64,000 bases of DNA. Source: Phlyctochytrium arcticum. Its lineage: Eukaryota; Chytridiomycota; Chytridiomycetes; Chytridiales; Chytridiaceae. The notes beneath the pieces are model-generated. The model ran no database searches, had not been told where the DNA came from, and saw only the letters and a list, made by a program, of their open reading frames with translations. Positions within the stretch are counted from its first letter, which is position 1. Each line of letters starts with the position of its first letter. The translations under genes and the position numbers were made by a program. The stretch covers positions 1,178,001 to 1,242,000 of the forward strand of contig JAHLKI010000003.1 of assembly GCA_025602905.1 (NCBI GenBank), in the 5' to 3' direction. Below are positions 12,019-22,960 of this stretch, in pieces.

Positions 12019-12749
12019 CAATAAGTCGGCCTTAAATGCATTGGAAAGACTCCTGCGAGTCTATCTTTCCCAGGCCTGCATCAAATGAATTGCGAGCAAT
12101 GCTTGAAAGCGTAGATTTTGGATGAAATGAGTCCGATGCACCAGTACTCCCAAAACAGCTTTTTGCCCTTGATTTGCAGGCCAATAATCACGGCCAAGGT
12201 TGCTGTGTCCGCGCCAAACATCTGTTAAGGAAAGAGTCGAGTTCCGCAGGAGTTCTGTACAATTTTGCCCAGAAGGGTGGTTAGATTTCATATAGAAAAT
12301 TCAGGAGCACTTTGCAAAAGAGATGCAGACATCAGGGGGACTTAGACACGTGCATATGCTTTCGAAATCAATGGAAATAAAATCCACATATCGAGATATA
12401 TCTGTACGAGTTGCTACCTTTTCACTTGGTGTCAAGAACAAACCGTTCTATATAACAATTAGAGATGAGGATGAGAAAAAATCGTAGAAATCAGCGATCC
12501 TGCATATGTTTTTGTCTTACCCCGTTGATGAGGATAGTGTGGGGATGGTGACGGAAGTGACGGGCAAGTGAACACTTTTCTGGATAGTATCTTCGTTGCG
12601 TGTATTGCCTGGCATGCATGTACGTTGTGTTAATGTCCGCGGGTCAACCCAAGGAGGAAGTTGGTAACTCAGATGGAGGTGATAAATCCCGTGGGGGCTC
12701 ATTTGCACCTCAAAAGGACGTAATTTAGCCTCACATAGAATTGGGAGCG

Positions 12750-12787
12750 CGATTGGGAGCGCTCTAGGCGAAAATGGGAGCGTTCCA
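12750..12787 (-). repeat. 38-bp inverted repeat, right copy
   Basis: Reverse-complement partner of 11981-12018; both share GGGAGCGCTCTAGGC followed by AAAATGGGAGCG. A partial extra copy of GGGAGCGC lies immediately to the left at 12743-12750. Confidence 0.5.
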
Positions 12788-13496
12788 GCGTGGCCCCAAA
12801 ATACCCACCTGTGGGAAAAAATGACGTGTGTAGCAATCGGCAATGGAGCAAGGGGAGGCAATCAGGGGAACAGAAAATTTAGGATCTCAAAGGAAATTGA
12901 CATTAGCGACCACTATGCAAACAAAAAGCAAGATCATGGGAGATGGGGGGATGTGGGCAAAGGGATCCAATTGACAATGGGATCTTTGCAATTGTCACAG
13001 GTGAGGTTCAAAAATCGAGCAAAATACGGTTAATTTCAAGAGTATTTCGGGAAGATGTGTAAACGGATGGGTTGCAAAGATTAAAACTTATAGTAGAGTG
13101 TTGAGAAATGACCAAGTCAAGAACATTACAGAGGACTGCGGACGATTACCAAGTCAGGACGGTTCAGGCGCACTCCCGAAGGACGAAGTTGCTAGTGGAA
13201 ATTTCTAGATAGTTGTGTTGTAGACATCCACCGCAGTCCTATATCATGTATCGCAGTTCCTGTAAAGTATAAAAGAGAGGCATCCCATCGCCGATGCCCT
13301 CAACTCAATCAATTCTTTCCATAGATTAAGTTTTTAGAACACGGGATGTAAATGTAGACATACAGTATATGGACAACACCGCAGAAATTGGACAAACGTA
13401 TCAAATATGAAAATCACCGGGAAGGTGAGCAATACATATCATTTGGGAAAACGATGTCAAGGTTTGGGAAAAAGAAGAGCTACAGAGATTCGAAAG

Positions 13497-13676
13497 AGGT
13501 AGACGGCGAGGGCGGAACCGTCAAAAGAGTTTGTGAACAAAATTAGCTTCAGTGCAAAAAAAAGAACATTTTGGAGCCGGTTAGATGGAAAATTGAGGGA
13601 GGCGTGTATTGAAATGCGTAAAGCAGCAAAAGGCGTTCAAAGCTTGGAAGCAGGAGGCGTCAATTTGTTTGGAACT
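13497..13676 (+). repeat. diverged direct repeat, copy A
   Basis: About 180 bp starting AGGTAGACGGCGAGG and ending GGAGGCGTCAATTTGTTT. Copy B lies about 220 bp downstream, in the same orientation. Both can be read as a similar short peptide (KKRTFW ... EAGGVN), but the divergence is spread evenly, so coding is not supported. Confidence 0.55.
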
Positions 13677-13894
13677 GCATCAAAAATGAGGAAGCAGAAT
13701 GAGGCGTTTATTGCAATAGGGTGATTGTTGGATGAGAAAGGCTGCTTTTACCCTTAGCAATTAATATTATTGCTGATAACATTGCGAGGCAAGGTAGACC
13801 AATATAAAGATAATTGTCAAGTTTTGCAATTCTTAAGAGATAGAAAAAGTAAGTCAACATTTGGGAAATCTTAGGTTTTTGGGACATTGGAAAA

Positions 13895-14080
13895 AGGTAG
13901 ACAGGGAGGACACACAATTGTGAAAAGATGTTTGGAGACCAAAAAATTAGCTCCAGTGTCAAGAAAAGAACATTTTGGAACCGGGTGCAGGGAAAATTTA
14001 GGATGGCCTGTATTGAGATGTGTACAGCAGCAAGGAGTATGGTAAGTTTGGAAGCAGGAGGCGTCAATTCGTTTAGAACG
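13895..14080 (+). repeat. diverged direct repeat, copy B
   Basis: Partner of 13497-13676; shares AGGTAGAC, AAAAGAACATTTTGGA and AAGCAGGAGGCGTCAATT with small indels between. It could be an old tandem duplication or two copies of a short unidentified element. Confidence 0.55.
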
Positions 14081-14985
14081 GGATATTGTGCGGAAGTGCA
14101 GAAAAGTTCTGGAAGGAGCAAGAGGTGTCAATTGCGTTAAGTCGATTGGCTGCGGCCCAGAAAGGGACAATGGGGCAGTTGTTTCCGAGGCGGATTTATC
14201 GTGATAAGGACTATGCATGAGAGGCATAGGCATTTGGCGGGCGAAAGGATCCTTTTGTGGTATGGTAAGGAAGGATGCTCTCGTCGGGCGTGTATGCATA
14301 GGGTGTGGGAGCTAGAAAACTATAAACAAAGATGGTAAGCAGCCGGGAATCTGCAGTAAGAAAGGTAGCCATGTTCACCATTACAACTACATGCGGAGTT
14401 AGCACGATTAGTCTGCACAACAGACAATCATAAAACATAACAGCAGTGGTACCGTTAGGGGCAGGGTCGTCAGACGCAATCCAGCTGGAGGTCTTCCCCA
14501 GGAGGGATGTGCAAGATCCGGTGGTCGGCCAGATGTATCAAATGACCGCTTGGGTGTAAAGTGCTGACGACGCATACACCCCTAAAGTCTCCACTGTTGG
14601 TGCAATGTGATGGCCAACATTGTGTCAATGTCAATAAAATATTGTCTCAATAGCGCCTGTTTTATTGTGGCAAGGTTAGGGTGCGCGCATTTACTACAGG
14701 TTGACCTCCACACATTGTAGCAACATTTCAATCCATATTGCTGCAATGTTGATACACTCATGGGATTCCAATACTGTGTCAATCTTCTAAGTCAATCATG
14801 CCATGGCCGGATATGCAATATTATTCAGAAAAAATAGCTCTCAAATACAAATGAAAGGAGAGGGGGAAACAAAGAATGACAAAATACATGAAAACATCAA
14901 TGAGCGCACTCTCTGTGTGTCAATGCGATTAGTTCAATGAGCGAGTTATCATCTCTCAAAGGTACACCTACCGAGTAACGTCTTA

Positions 14986-16139
14986 TCAAAAGGCACCAGA
15001 GTGTGATACCTCATCTTCTCGCCCCATCTCTTCAACGGTGCTGGATAGGAATAAATAATGAGAAGTCCGAAGACCCGAAAAAAAGACTTCAATGCTTACC
15101 TCACGAGATTGACTCCTTGCTCCGCTTCCAGCTCCGTCAGCGCGTTGGTCATGCTTTCCCAGAATTTGTGGGGACTCGGCTCCTCAAACGTAAATGCTTG
15201 TGCGAAAGTGCGCAATACAAACAAACATCAGCAAATATGGACATGGGAACTGATGCAGTGAATGCATACCATGACGGCTCCACGGTTTTTCTGGTCCGGA
15301 GAATGATTGACGCCAAAAATGTTGTTCGCCAACTTGACCAACGGGCAAGTACTGACCTCTCCTCCAGGACCTCCAAGAATAGCTTTCTTCATTTGTGTCT
15401 TGACTTGGGCAAACTCGTCACTGACCGCAGTTTGTACGGTTTTGTAAATCAGTTCAACTGTTTTGAGGTTAGCAGCGACTCCCAACTCGTCATCAAAAAG
15501 TTTGTCTGTAACCCTGACAGATTCTTTGTAGAAACGAGTTTTGAAAGGGTTTTGGGAGTAATCCCTGACCTCTTTTTTGATGTTTGCCTTCAAGAAAAAA
15601 AAATATGAATGATTGGTATAGCAGATGGATTTTCGAAAATGCTTACCTTCAGACTCGGATTAACCTCGAAATTCTGGATCTCAGACATGTGCACTCCTAC
15701 AACCTTCCTATTGAGTTTCTCAATGGCGATAAACAAGCTGAGTAGCTGTTCGCCTATGCCCATAGCGGCAAACTGAATCCCGGCGTGCTCGAGCTGACGG
15801 TCGACTTTGAGGCGTTGGAGCAGGGCTGATGCACTTTGCACCGACAGTGGAAATCCCGATGTGGGCCTGAAGGGAGATCCGTTGGGCGGGGTGGGGGTGT
15901 CAGTATTGGGGTTGAGAACACCGGACTCATCGTCGGAATCATGATCCTGGTTGAGGAGATTCAGTGACTGGCATACTGATACAGAGCATAATTTCACTTA
16001 CCCGGTCAGTCGACACCGTTCTTTTTCGCTTATTCAGCGACAGCCGTGACATGAAGCTTGAGGAACCTGCACCTGTTCTGTTGGGAGTAATTGGTTGAGA
16101 AGAGCCAGAGGCAGCGGATTGTTGGTGTTGAGAAGCCAT
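14986..16139 (-). CDS. multi-exon gene of unknown function
   Basis: Five exons model one open frame of about 297 aa: 16139-16002, 15946-15647, 15587-15270, 15182-15100 and 15040-14986. Introns are 55-87 bp, and total exon length divides by three. Donors are GTAAGT, GTAAGC, GTATGC and GTAAGC; acceptors are CCAG, GAAG, TGAG (weak) and CCAG. The N-terminus is Ser/Gln-rich and basic (RLSLNKRKRT, possible nuclear signal), followed by a Pro/Asp-rich linker. From about residue 80 it is predicted largely helical (RLKVDRQLEHAGIQFAAMG, KTQMKKAILGG). I do not recognise the family. If the third intron instead ends at the AAG at about 15194-15196, the protein stops about 15 residues later. It sits between a repeat tract and a transposase pseudogene, so it could be a host gene or transposon cargo. 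Confidence 0.55.
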
Positions 16140-16329
16140 TTTATTGAGAAAAAGGGTAACGAGGCCACTCAAAAAGTTGGGATTCGTATGATACAGGAGG
16201 GGGAGGACGCAAAGCCCGATTGCTACTTATAGGCGACAAGCTGGGTGATGGGCGTGCTGATGTGGATCCTGTGGAAAATGGCGAAGGAAAATGTCATTGC
16301 GTCACTATCATTGCATCAAAGTCAAAAAT

Positions 16330-19300
16330 GATGTAATACTCACTGCCTCGGCGGCCATGTCCTCTGCTGTTTCATGGGCGACCTCGATGTCGTTGTCCGC
16401 TACCAGATGCCGTGGGTTGAGAAGGATCTTCCAAGACAAAGGTGTACTCTGTAGTTGCAGATGACGCAACAGAAGATACGTCATCTTCAGCATCATCATG
16501 ATTTGCGGGATTGGCAATGTCTGCGATATAATGTGGATCATTATGTGGTCATGTTAGCAGGAAATCAGCAACAGAACTCGTACCGTCTAGGTCGAGCACA
16601 GCTTCAAGTCGGTCCAGTTCCTCGCCTTGTCGATCAAACGCGTCTTTGCAATGTTGTTCCAAATTTGTGGACTCAAGAGTTGGGTATTATCGGGGAAACC
16701 TGTTCCTGACCCACTCATGCTGCATACAAAAGACATTCATAAGGAAACGCTTTTCATTTGAGTGAATCCAAGCGTCATGATGAATGGTTCTGCGTCGGCC
16801 CTCCAGCACCAATTCATCTTCTTTGCCAGTCTTGCAAGATACAGAGCACCAATGCTGGTAGTTGATTCCTCCTTGGATGTCACGCCCCGCTATCACTGCA
16901 TACGAGCCAAGTCCATGGATAGCAGGACATTGTCGGTGGTATTCCCCAGAGAGGTCGTATTCTTCAATCAGGAAGCGTGCGGAGCAGCGTTTTGCGTTTT
17001 TAGGAACAATCTGTTCCAAAATTTCCAGAACTCTCCCGAAAGACCTGTCAGACAATCCCACGAAGTCGCCAATTCGTACGCGTATAATAGCATGCGTAAC
17101 TATCGCGCTTGTCCATCTTTGGTATTGTTGTTGTTCGGAAGAGGGAGCGAATGTGGTGATTTGATGAGTGAGGGTATTTTGGAAGGGCATTGGTTCTTTG
17201 TCCACTCTGAGAGTATACAGGGCTTTGGGAGTTTCATCCTGACTCGATAACAGCCCTGAGGATGGACGGAAATTAATTGATGATTGCAATAATATTGTGT
17301 CAGTGAATCACCTAAGACGCTCCTGACAGTCTCATTCCGAAAAAGATTCTGAACGTTTTGTCCGGCGTTAACCCAAGAGGCATTCTCTTCCCAGTAACCT
17401 CCACCGATCAGATGACGAATTGTTTGGAACCGGGCAAATCGAATGAACACATCCTTGGAAGGAGAATGGCGGTTGGTATGGTTGAGTTGGTTGCGGACTA
17501 TTGGATTGATAATCTCGAACTTCTCTGATGCATAAAGACGCGGGGGACCAAAGCGACGAATGTCCTCGATAATGTGAACGAGGGCATGGTCCTTGCGACG
17601 CGAGAAGATGGCAATATCGATGTCACAGATGGACGCATACATTGCCGTCATAGCCCTCTGTAGATCGCGAAGGTAGAGCTCCAGGTTTGGGATTGATTGC
17701 ACATAGATTAATAGGAAGACGTCGGCCATGCAGAACCATGCTCTCATCCAACTTTCTGGCAGAAAGCCATCGTATGCAAATGGCGCCACTTGGATCCATC
17801 GCCGAAAGTCTTTGCCTACGAGCGACCCTCCGTATTGTACCATCTCTTTGCCACGAAACGGACGCTGAAACCCTTGCCAGTTGAGAGCATCGACGCGTAA
17901 GAGCAGCTCACGTTGCTGTCGATCGGATAGCTTCTTCTGCGATGCGCGTGACAACCATTTGATGATACCCAAAAATAATGGTATGCAGAACCTCCACGGG
18001 AAGATCCTGATGGCCATTGAAGGACGGCAAGCGGAAAAGTGGGTTGATGAGATCGTCATCGCTGCCGAGCGTTTGTTGAAAAGCCCTCGTTTCTTCAACT
18101 GTATGTGTTTTGGCATACGTCAACAGTTTTTCAATAGTAGTTTGTGTGAACTGGCATTTGATACCGGTAACGGTTTGTTGCCTGCGCACTTCGGAAGCAT
18201 TTCCAATACATGCCTTGTCGAGTTGCTTGACAATCTCCGCCTGGGTCTCTTTCCAGTTCCGCTGCTTACCAGGTTGAAGGAATCGCATCAATTGGTCCGC
18301 GTTGTTCAGCTTTCCCTCAACGGTACATACGCGGCAAAAGCGCGTCCCCCGTCGAAAGTCAATGGTGAAACATAATTCAGAATGCATGGGATTATCGCCC
18401 AAGATGCAGACAACACCTCCTGTCACCAGCACAGGTTCCATTGAAGCTGAATCGAAAGACCACACACCCATTGCCAACTTGGTGTTAATTGAATCCACTA
18501 TAGCCTTAGCCATTTCGAGGGCGGAGGCCCTGTTGCTGGTAGCAAGACAATGTGTGTGAAAGTCTCGAAACCCTTCCGAAGAGCGGAGTCCGCCCAGTCG
18601 CATCTCCCAGTTGTAGAATGGGTTCCATTTCTTTGAGTCGGTGCCAGCCGAGTCATCACAGAAGAGGTCAACGGGGGCCAGGATGACTCTGTGGCCGTTG
18701 GCACGAACTTTGAGGGGATGGGGCTGCAAAATTTCATCCAAAGCTGATTGGGACAGAGGAGTGACGGTGTATTCTTCCTCCTCCTCCCGAGTAGAGCATC
18801 TCAAAACTCCCCCGATACGTTTGGCGGTCGGGCAGCGGAGGTCCACTACCTCTGTCAAATCGTTAATGTTGTAAACTAGCTTGAGGTAAAAAAAATAGGT
18901 GTCCTCATCCTCCACCAAACCCGTTCCCTCGGCAAAAAGCTGGCCATCTTGGCTATAGAATCGCTCAATTTGGAGCATAAAGTCGTCCTGTGTGCGTACC
19001 ACGTCTCGGACAAAGATGTGTGATGATTGCACCACAACCATGGGAGCTTGAATTGTTTCGTTTTGATGCCATTTACCGGCGTGGTAGGTTTCGGAGACTG
19101 CATCGTTGCGTTCGGCGTATCACTGCAAATGTTGCATAACAATGGGATCTGCAACTTCTTGAGCAACAATGCAGCTGACATCGTTCATGTAAAAAGGTGT
19201 TCCATTGATCGACTTATGCTCATCAACTTGTCCGCCAGTCTGGAAAATACATTTAGAAATGGCCGTACGTACTCCATTTGTTGTGACAAACCTTGGTGTG

Positions 19301-20047
19301 TAACTTTGCCAGCAGTTTCGTAATCGCATCAATCGGTGGTAATACCAATCCAAGTTGTCCTGCCCACCACCAAATCATTTTCAGGACCGCATTTGACAGG
19401 GGATGTCGCGGCATGGTCATGAGAATAGCGCAAAGGGCTGTTTTGCGATTGGGGAATGGAAACCAGTTTGGGTCATCTTTCTCATTCTGGCGAGGGGGTG
19501 CAGGAGTCGTCATTGGTGGTGGCTGCTCCAACTCAAATGTCTCCTCGTCCCTCTTCCGGCCGTCCAACTCCTCAGCCTCTGCTTGTAGTCGCGCTCTTCC
19601 TGCCTGCTAGCGAAGATAATACAATAGATTCAAGCCATTCGCTGGCGCAGATGTTTGGGTGCTCGGATTGTACACGCCCAGGGTCTCCAAATCCACTTCC
19701 ATCACATCCTCATCCACTTCCATCGGAGAAGGATCTGAAATTGTACTATCATTGGTAGCTAAATGGTCGGGTACAGTAATGTCCGCTAGATCTGCCTGTG
19801 CATCTCGCAAATGCAGATGGCTTCTGCTTTCCAGATGCTTTTTCTTGACCGACAATTTGTTCTTGATGGAAATGTGGCACGTTTTGCAGCGCACAATGTA
19901 ATTGCTTCCTTCTACTATGGCAAATTGCAGCTTGACTTGGTCCATAACTTTTTTGTTTGCGGCAACTTCCTCTTGGACATTTTCTTCTAGTCATTCAAGT
20001 TGGTGTAAGTCCCCCACCTCATATGGTCTTTTTGGTAGTCGAGGCAT
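16330..20047 (-). pseudogene. large Agaricomycete-type transposase-like protein, broken
   Basis: Reads from ATG 20047. The N-terminus has a CX2C...H...H finger (CKTCHISIKNK ... HLESRSHLH). Next come DPNWFPFPNRKTALCAILM, TPFYMNDVSCIVA, the core PVDLFCDDSAGTDSKKWNPF, and GDNPMHSELCFTIDF followed by CRVC. The C-terminal part reads HALVHIIEDIRRFGPPRL and YESE-like EKFEIINPIVR, then HLIGGGYWEEN. This series is one I know from abundant transposon-associated proteins of Agaricomycetes (Plavaka/CACTA-like; the label is uncertain). A 56-bp intron (17256-17311) splices in frame. Breaks: in-frame TGA 19991-19993, TAG 19607-19609, TGA 19120-19122 and TAA 16687-16689, and frameshifts near 19290 and 17960. 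The reading continues to an acidic tail (ANHDDAEDDVSS) near 16480. Terminal repeats were not found. Confidence 0.6.
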
Positions 20048-20642
20048 CTTAAAGATTCAGGTGACAGGTGAAGTGCAATGGAGAGATGGAGAGAATGCTT
20101 GGACTTGGAACTGCGAAAGAAAACAGTTCGTCACTGAAGCTCCACCTATTACCGTTTTGGGAAAAACATTGCAGCAATGTGAGGCCTGTTAACATAGAGG
20201 ACGCCCCTTGTTGGGACTGGAGGAGGCAGGTTTCGTAAGAAAAAATGAGAAACAAGTACATTTGTGAGACGTGAAGAGAAATTAATGGCATTAGATAAGC
20301 GGAAGGGTGAAGAGCAAGAACGCAGCTTTACAGTTTGCAGAAGTTTGTCTCGTATTGCATTTATATGTGTCTGTGTTTGAGCTGTGCAGAAAGTAGTTGG
20401 TACCAATGTCCTACGTATTTTATTTAGCAATGTGTTCGCCGCCGGCTGTAGAAATTCATCATTGTCATTTAGGAGAGCAAAATATGTAGTGGTAGTCACC
20501 CTGTGAATTAAAAAAAGGAAAAGTAAAAGCAAGAAAAATTAAAGTTTAAACTCAAGCATCTATGGGTTTGGGGCTACGTAATTAAAAAACTAATCGAAAC
20601 GCGGGTATCAATGGTACAAGGTATACAAAGGGAAGAAGATAG
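20048..20642. other. non-coding gap
   Basis: About 600 bp between the transposase start and the Helitron C helicase stop. It would contain the 3' end of Helitron C (hairpin and CTRR), but I could not identify one with confidence. No gene seen. Confidence 0.35.
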
Positions 20643-22905
20643 TTAGAAGGTATGTGTACGCGTGTCTTCCTGATGCCGAGACTCCCATGAAGCAATTGTG
20701 GATACCGATAGCGCTGTAAGTCGAGCTATAGTTGCAGTCATTTCGGGTTGAGGGGACGCTTCAATAAACTCTTCTACGTTGAGTGGTCTCAGTAACCGTA
20801 GGTTGGCAAAAGATGTTGGGCGGCTCAATTGGACATAAAGAGAGACAAAGTCGCATTTCGCTGGAGCCCCTCCCGTCTCGTGCCTTCCATACAGCCCGAC
20901 AACTGCATTTGTGAGAGTTTTTCCTTGGGACTTGTAATCCGTAATGACAAAACCCGGTGTGCAAGGCAGTCCCTTTCTCGAGCACGTCTCTTTCCGCCGG
21001 GTATTCATCACGGTATAAGGCACTCTGGTCGTTATGGAGGGTATCAGGATGGTGCCAGGAGGCAGGTTCGGGAAGTTGAGGTGTCGGGTATTGTTTGATC
21101 GAAGTATGATACCAAGGGGGCTGCCCACATGGATCCTCAGGGAGCAGCTGTAGTAATGAACTTTTGCCATGGGATCCAACAATATGTCCACGGCTTCGAA
21201 CATAGAGCCATTCGCAGCCTTGAGACCCACGTACTGATTTTTGAGAACGCAGATTGGCATGCCTGGGGTATAAGGAAAAACAGCGGGAACCGGCCAATTA
21301 GTTTCATCTCCAACCAACATCGCGGACAAGAGATCTACAGGCGTGGGGGTATGGTCCTTCCAAGTATGGGTGGAGATGCATATCGTGAGCAAGCTTCCTT
21401 TATTTGATGCCCATTCAGCCACCTTGGCCAGTGTTAGTTCCCATCTGTGGCGCTTTAACGGCGTTACGATGCGCAAGTCATCAGCTATCGATAATGCTGC
21501 CGGTTCCACGCAAAGTTTATTCAACCTTTCGGCGTCATCTCTTGATTGTTTGCCGCTCCTGAGGCGAGTCAGAAATTCACGAAATGGGACATCATTCTGC
21601 GCCCTCACTTGTACGTCCAGCATCACAACCTTGGAGAACTCCGCAAAAAGCAAGCGCCCTCGCAACGTGGATGCGGCCGCTTGCGCATTGGTCGCGGAGG
21701 GCGATGTGCCTAAGGTGACTGCATCCACTGGCGGGAACTGCATGAAATCCCCTGCAAACAGAACCACCGGCAATCCTCCAAAGGGTTTGTTCTCGCAGCC
21801 CACCACATTCCTGCGCAAGGACCGTAGCCGCTCATCTACTTGCAAAAAGTGGGCACACCCCATCATACTGATCTCGTCGATAACGAGCATTTTTTTCCGA
21901 GACCATGAGTAACTGGCCAGGTCATCTTGGGTTGTTTTTCTTTTGTCATCAGGTCGGTCTGAAATACTGAACGTCTTGTGGTATGTGTTACAATCAATTT
22001 CCGCAGCCGCTGCCCCAGAAGAGGCCGTGAACATGATGGCAGAGCTCTGCCCGAGCTGTGCAAAAAGAATAGCGAACGCTTTAATCACCCTAGACTTTCC
22101 AGTCCCACCCTCCCCTCCCAAGTAACCCATAAATTGTTTGTAGTTGTTGGGGCCGTTTTTGTGGCGGTCTAACGCGTCTGCTACCATCAGGAACAGTGCT
22201 TTTTGGTTCTTGTTGAGCCCCTGTTCAGATGCAATTGCCGTTGCCGCGGTGAAGAAATTTGGAATTGCGTTCTCATGCAGAATTACGGAAGGCATGCGAC
22301 CATCGAGTGTAGCTGGCCCATTGTGAAAGACGCCGGGCGTTGTGCACTCAGGACTCTCGTCACCGCCTTGTATGGTCCGGAGGATGCTGGTGTCCAATAG
22401 TCTCTGTGCTTTGGTTGTCTGGTTCAAAAGCTGTTTGCGATTTGATGGCCGCCATAGGTCGGCATCCAAGGAATGTTGTGGGTCAAGCTCCGACAAATCC
22501 TCAGGACCACTTGTTAACATTTCTCCTAGGGCAAGCAAAGAAGCCGAATTTTGAACAACCCCCGCCCGGGTATTGGTTACGTGGTTGACTAAATCCGAGA
22601 ACGTGGACAAGACAGAGTCTTCTTGTATAACGTGTGCCTCCGTGTTGGTTGGATCCTCATGGTCTTCGTCGCCGGCATCATTCAAAAAGTGCTCTTCAGG
22701 GCGCTCACCACGTTCTGCCCACATCCGCGCATCCCTCCGTGCGTCTTCTTTCGAGCGATGCAAAAGGGTTGTAGCGTCAACCACAGCTGCCAGACGAGCT
22801 GGCAATGAAGACTTCAATCTTGTCCAAGTTGAGATTGGGTCTTCACGCGAAGATAGAAAGGAATCCCGTGGCACAAACAAAGCCAGCAGCAAGGTTGCGT
22901 TCCTA
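20643..22905 (-). CDS. Helitron C PIF1-like helicase exon (open)
   Basis: The exon follows the 22906-22960 intron and stays open to TAA 20643, about 750 codons. Walker A is GYLGGEGGTGKSRVI, Walker B is KMLVIDEISMM, and later motifs are LFAGDFMQFPPV, the glutamine-containing motif III of PIF1/RecD, and TDYKSQGKTL with YVQLSRPTSFANLRLL near the C-terminus. This part of RepHel unwinds DNA during rolling-circle transposition. The upstream about 190 residues have no recognised domain. Unlike the Rep half it shows no stop or frameshift. A host PIF1 is less likely because the exon splices directly onto Rep. Confidence 0.65.
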
Positions 22906-22960
22906 CTGTATATTCCAAGTTAGCATGATATAATTTTATATGAATACAATCACCGGGTAC

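Larger units (their letters stand above)
12019..14985. other. non-coding stretch with repeats
   Basis: Nearly 3 kb with no supportable gene. It holds the second arm of the 38-bp inverted repeat (12750-12787), a diverged direct duplication (13497-13676 and 13895-14080), and a CAAT-rich patch near 14590-14800 with recurring GTGTCAAT and CAATGT words. The short open frames here have no domain pattern. Confidence 0.5.

Noticed and set aside
15968..16001. 34-bp intron in the unknown gene
   Set aside because: A downstream acceptor gives a 55-bp intron with the same phase, in line with the other introns in the window.
20643..22905. Host PIF1 helicase gene
   Set aside because: It splices directly onto a HUH Rep region of the Helitron type, so it is the transposon helicase.
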